In this document: in pieces, positions 62,156 through 64,000 of the stretch | Position numbering within the stretch: the stretch's first letter is position 1 | Layout: every line of letters begins with the position of its first letter | Source of the DNA: Paraburkholderia sp. BL9I2N2 | GTDB lineage: Bacteria > Pseudomonadota > Gammaproteobacteria > Burkholderiales > Burkholderiaceae | NCBI RefSeq assembly: GCF_004339745.1 | Contig: NZ_SMGP01000002.1 | Span: 1,488,001-1,552,000 of the forward strand | Length of the DNA stretch: 64,000 nucleotides | Direction: 5' to 3' | Made by a program: the position numbers and the translations under genes | The notes under the pieces: generated by a model | Told to the model about the DNA's origin: nothing | Seen by the model: the letters and a program-made list of their open reading frames with translations, nothing else | Databases searched by the model: none

Positions 62156-62169
62156 TTTCACCTGTGAAA
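62156..62169. promoter_or_regulatory. Operator-like palindrome before the Old Yellow Enzyme gene
   Basis: TTTCACCTGTGAAA is a perfect inverted repeat (TTTCAC/GTGAAA, 2-base centre) about 100 bases before the enzyme's ATG and just after the LysR gene. The T-N11-A pattern of LysR sites is met. Confidence 0.55.
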
Positions 62170-62266
62170 TAAAGTAGGACCTTCACGCCTATTTATTGCG
62201 AAATGGCGATCACCTACTCTGCGTCCATCTGCTCAACGCAGGCACTCCACAGAAAAGGTGATCGAC

Positions 62267-63400
62267 ATGTCTGAACTCTTCAATCCCATCAAGCTGGGTC
62301 CTTATCAATTGCAGCATCGCGTCGTGATGGCGCCGCTCACACGCATGCGTTCGGCGAAGGGCGACGTGCCCAATCCGTTGATGCGCGAATACTACGAGCA
62401 GCGCGCTTCGGCGGGCGGCTTCATCGTGTCGGAAGCGACTGTCGTGTCGGCGAACGGCAACGGCTACCTCGGCGCACCCGGAATCTACTCGGATGCGCAG
62501 ATTCCCGGCTGGAAGACAATCACTGAGACCGTGCATGCAAAAGGCGGCCGCATTTTCCTGCAGTTGTTCCATGCGGGCCGCCAGTCGCATCGCGATATGC
62601 AACCGGATCGCGTGCTGCCTGTCGGCCCGTCTGAAATCGAATCGGAAGGACTCGCCTACACTGCCAGCGGCTGGGTGCCGAGCACGCCGAATCGCGCGCT
62701 CACCGAAGCCGAAGTCGTAGCGCTGGTCGAAGACTTTCGCTCGGCAGCACAGCGCGGTTTGGAAGCGGGATTCGACGGCGTCGAAATTCACGGTGCGAAC
62801 GGCTATATCATCGACCAGTTTCTGCATGACGGCAGCAACCAGCGTAACGACGGGTACGGCGGTTCGATCGAGAACCGCGCGCGTTTCCTGCTCGAAGTCA
62901 CGCAGGCTGCGATCTCCGTTTGGGGCAGCGATCGCGTGGCCGTGCGCATCGGGCCCAGCGGCTCGTTCGGCGACATGTCGGATAGCGATCCCGTCGCGCT
63001 CTTCACGCATGTCGTGAAAGAACTCGACAAGCTCGATCTCGCCTACCTCCATCTGATCGAACCGCGCATAGCGGGTAACGCAGCCGACGAAAGCCGGGAT
63101 CAGAATCCGATCGCCGCGCGCCGGTTCCGCCAGTCGTATCGCGGCACGATCATCGCGGCCGGTGGATTCGACGCCGACTCGGCGCAAGCGATTCTTGCCG
63201 AACGCAGCGCCGACCTGGTGGCGTTCGGTCGTTACTTCATCTCCAATCCTGACTTGCCCGAACGTTTTCGCCACAAACTGCCGCTGAATGACTACGATCG
63301 CGACACGTTCTACGGCGGCACGGCTGTCGGCTACACCGACTACCCGTTCTACCGGGCGCCTGAAGCGAGCCGTGACGCGGCGCTGGAATTGGCCGCCTGA
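62267..63400 (+). CDS. Old Yellow Enzyme family alkene reductase (NemA-like)
   Basis: A 377-aa FMN-dependent NAD(P)H oxidoreductase reducing activated C=C bonds or nitro groups. FMN/substrate features are VVMAPLTRMRSAKGDVPNPL, IFLQLFHAGRQSHRDMQPD, GFDGVEIHGANGYIIDQFLH and NQRNDGYGGSIENRARFLLE. The catalytic HGANGY pair His-Asn is present. ATG 62267 starts the canonical MSELFNPIKLGPYQL; an AAGGTG lies just upstream. The LysR gene before it probably controls it. Confidence 0.94.
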   Translation: MSELFNPIKLGPYQLQHRVVMAPLTRMRSAKGDVPNPLMREYYEQRASAGGFIVSEATVVSANGNGYLGAPGIYSDAQIPGWKTITETVHAKGGRIFLQLFHAGRQSHRDMQPDRVLPVGPSEIESEGLAYTASGWVPSTPNRALTEAEVVALVEDFRSAAQRGLEAGFDGVEIHGANGYIIDQFLHDGSNQRNDGYGGSIENRARFLLEVTQAAISVWGSDRVAVRIGPSGSFGDMSDSDPVALFTHVVKELDKLDLAYLHLIEPRIAGNAADESRDQNPIAARRFRQSYRGTIIAAGGFDADSAQAILAERSADLVAFGRYFISNPDLPERFRHKLPLNDYDRDTFYGGTAVGYTDYPFYRAPEASRDAALELAA

Positions 63401-63601
63401 TCACGGGTATGAGCACGGGCATGGGCACACGTCCGGCGCCCCTCGAACGCGCTCACGCGTGCGGCGCGAGACGCGCTTTCGCCCCAGATGCACGACGCCG
63501 CCAAAGTTCGCTGACGCACGTACGCTGTTCACGCAGCCATGAGAGACTGATGACTAGCGTGCGTTCAAGCCTGTCGACGCCCGCAGTTTGGGCCGCCAGT
63601 T

Positions 63602-64000
63602 ATGGAACCTCGTCCTTTCAGAGTGCTTGCCGCACTCCTCGTCTCAAGCGTCGGCTTCTGCCCGGCGGCCTCGCATGCCTACGCGCTCGACGACCAGTTC
63701 GACTGCCAGGCGCGTCCCCACGCGTTCATCACGAAACTCATCGACGACAAGTACATCGAGTCCAATCCCATGCGGGTCGACAAGAACTCCGTCAACGCGT
63801 TTCGTCCCGTGCACGGCAGCGACATGACCGTCTTCGGCTTTCGCGTCTACGCCGTGCTCGGCTACGAGCCGGACGACGGGATGTTCAAGAAAGGCCGCGG
63901 CCAGGCCCTCGCGGGCCCGTTATACGGCGTCGTGCTGTCCGCGCCGAGCGAGTCGGTCGAAACGCGCGTGCGCGCGGCCGGAAGCACCGCCAAGGTGCAC
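63602..64000 (+). CDS. Secreted conserved hypothetical protein, 5' part
   Basis: An open frame runs from ATG 63602 off the window end (133 codons visible). A signal peptide is clear: MEPRPFRVLAALLVSSVGFC, cut near SHAYA. The mature part (LDDQFDCQARPHAFITKLID, DKNSVNAFRPVHGSDMTVFG and YAVLGYEPDDGMFKKGRGQA) is not assigned to a known family by me, but the codon use is normal. Overlapping ORF 63588-63827 in another frame is a shadow. Confidence 0.72.
   Translation, partial: MEPRPFRVLAALLVSSVGFCPAASHAYALDDQFDCQARPHAFITKLIDDKYIESNPMRVDKNSVNAFRPVHGSDMTVFGFRVYAVLGYEPDDGMFKKGRGQALAGPLYGVVLSAPSESVETRVRAAGSTAKVH

Noticed and set aside
1..64000. CRISPR arrays, tRNA or rRNA genes, insertion sequences, prophage genes and replication origins
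   Set aside because: No regularly spaced repeats, cloverleaf-like sequences, transposase or integrase motifs or DnaA-box clusters were recognised on reading through the window. A dedicated scan could still find weak ones.

Overview
The window is GC-rich (well above 60 percent by eye) and densely coded. It carries features typical of Burkholderiaceae, most likely Paraburkholderia: a DUF3563 protein, a porin fragment ending in Phe, many LysR regulators and several ribose-type ABC importers. The mix of catabolic islands, regulators and gene remnants with no core translation genes, tRNA or rRNA suggests a secondary chromosome or megaplasmid. No transposase, integrase, CRISPR array or phage gene was seen.

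Layout. 0-2.7 kb: the end of a LysR gene, a D-2-hydroxyacid dehydrogenase, a Usp-like protein and a small membrane protein. 2.8-8.4 kb (minus): a kdp potassium ATPase operon, an unannotated 34-aa membrane ORF then kdpF-A-B-C-E, with no kdpD. 8.5-14 kb: LysR/EamA pair, 1-Cys peroxiredoxin, metallo-beta-lactamase-rhodanese fusion, aldo/keto reductase preceded by an oxidoreductase remnant. 14-15.7 kb: etfBA. 15.8-31.8 kb: a large catabolic locus. On the minus strand lie an aldehyde dehydrogenase, GMC oxidoreductase, a Tat-exported sugar-binding protein and its ABC transporter. A TetR gene and a CoA-transferase follow. A divergent operon encodes acyl-CoA dehydrogenase, SDR, a DUF993 TIM barrel, Dabb protein, sugar-phosphate isomerase-like protein and Gfo/Idh oxidoreductase. 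31.8-37.9 kb: a porin/LysR rearrangement scar, then a fuconate-dehydratase/sugar ABC operon.

38-47 kb is looser: small ORFs, a TetR gene with three matching operator-like palindromes, an orphan histidine kinase, DUF3563, a LOG-family protein, a MocR-type regulator with an AhpD-like target, a SugE-type exporter and three gene remnants (LivM-, azoreductase- and PotF-like). 47-54 kb: a lipoprotein nucleoside hydrolase, a ribokinase and a third ribose-type ABC system with a LysR regulator, which together look like nucleoside/ribose scavenging. 54-58 kb: a nitrilase-fold protein lacking its catalytic Cys, a LysR regulator, and a mocD/mocE-like desaturase-Rieske pair whose mocF-like reductase is reduced to 28 codons. 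58-64 kb: LacI regulator, isocitrate lyase/PEP mutase-family enzyme, an unknown protein, LysR, an Old Yellow Enzyme and the start of a secreted protein.

Three otherwise intact genes (an ABC permease, the CoA-transferase and ribokinase) are each broken by one apparent extra A/T base. This is either real decay or a sequencing problem, and should be settled first. The best candidate for an undescribed system is the 15.8-31.8 kb locus, which reads as a pathway that oxidises, CoA-activates and then cleaves an imported polyol or sugar derivative.
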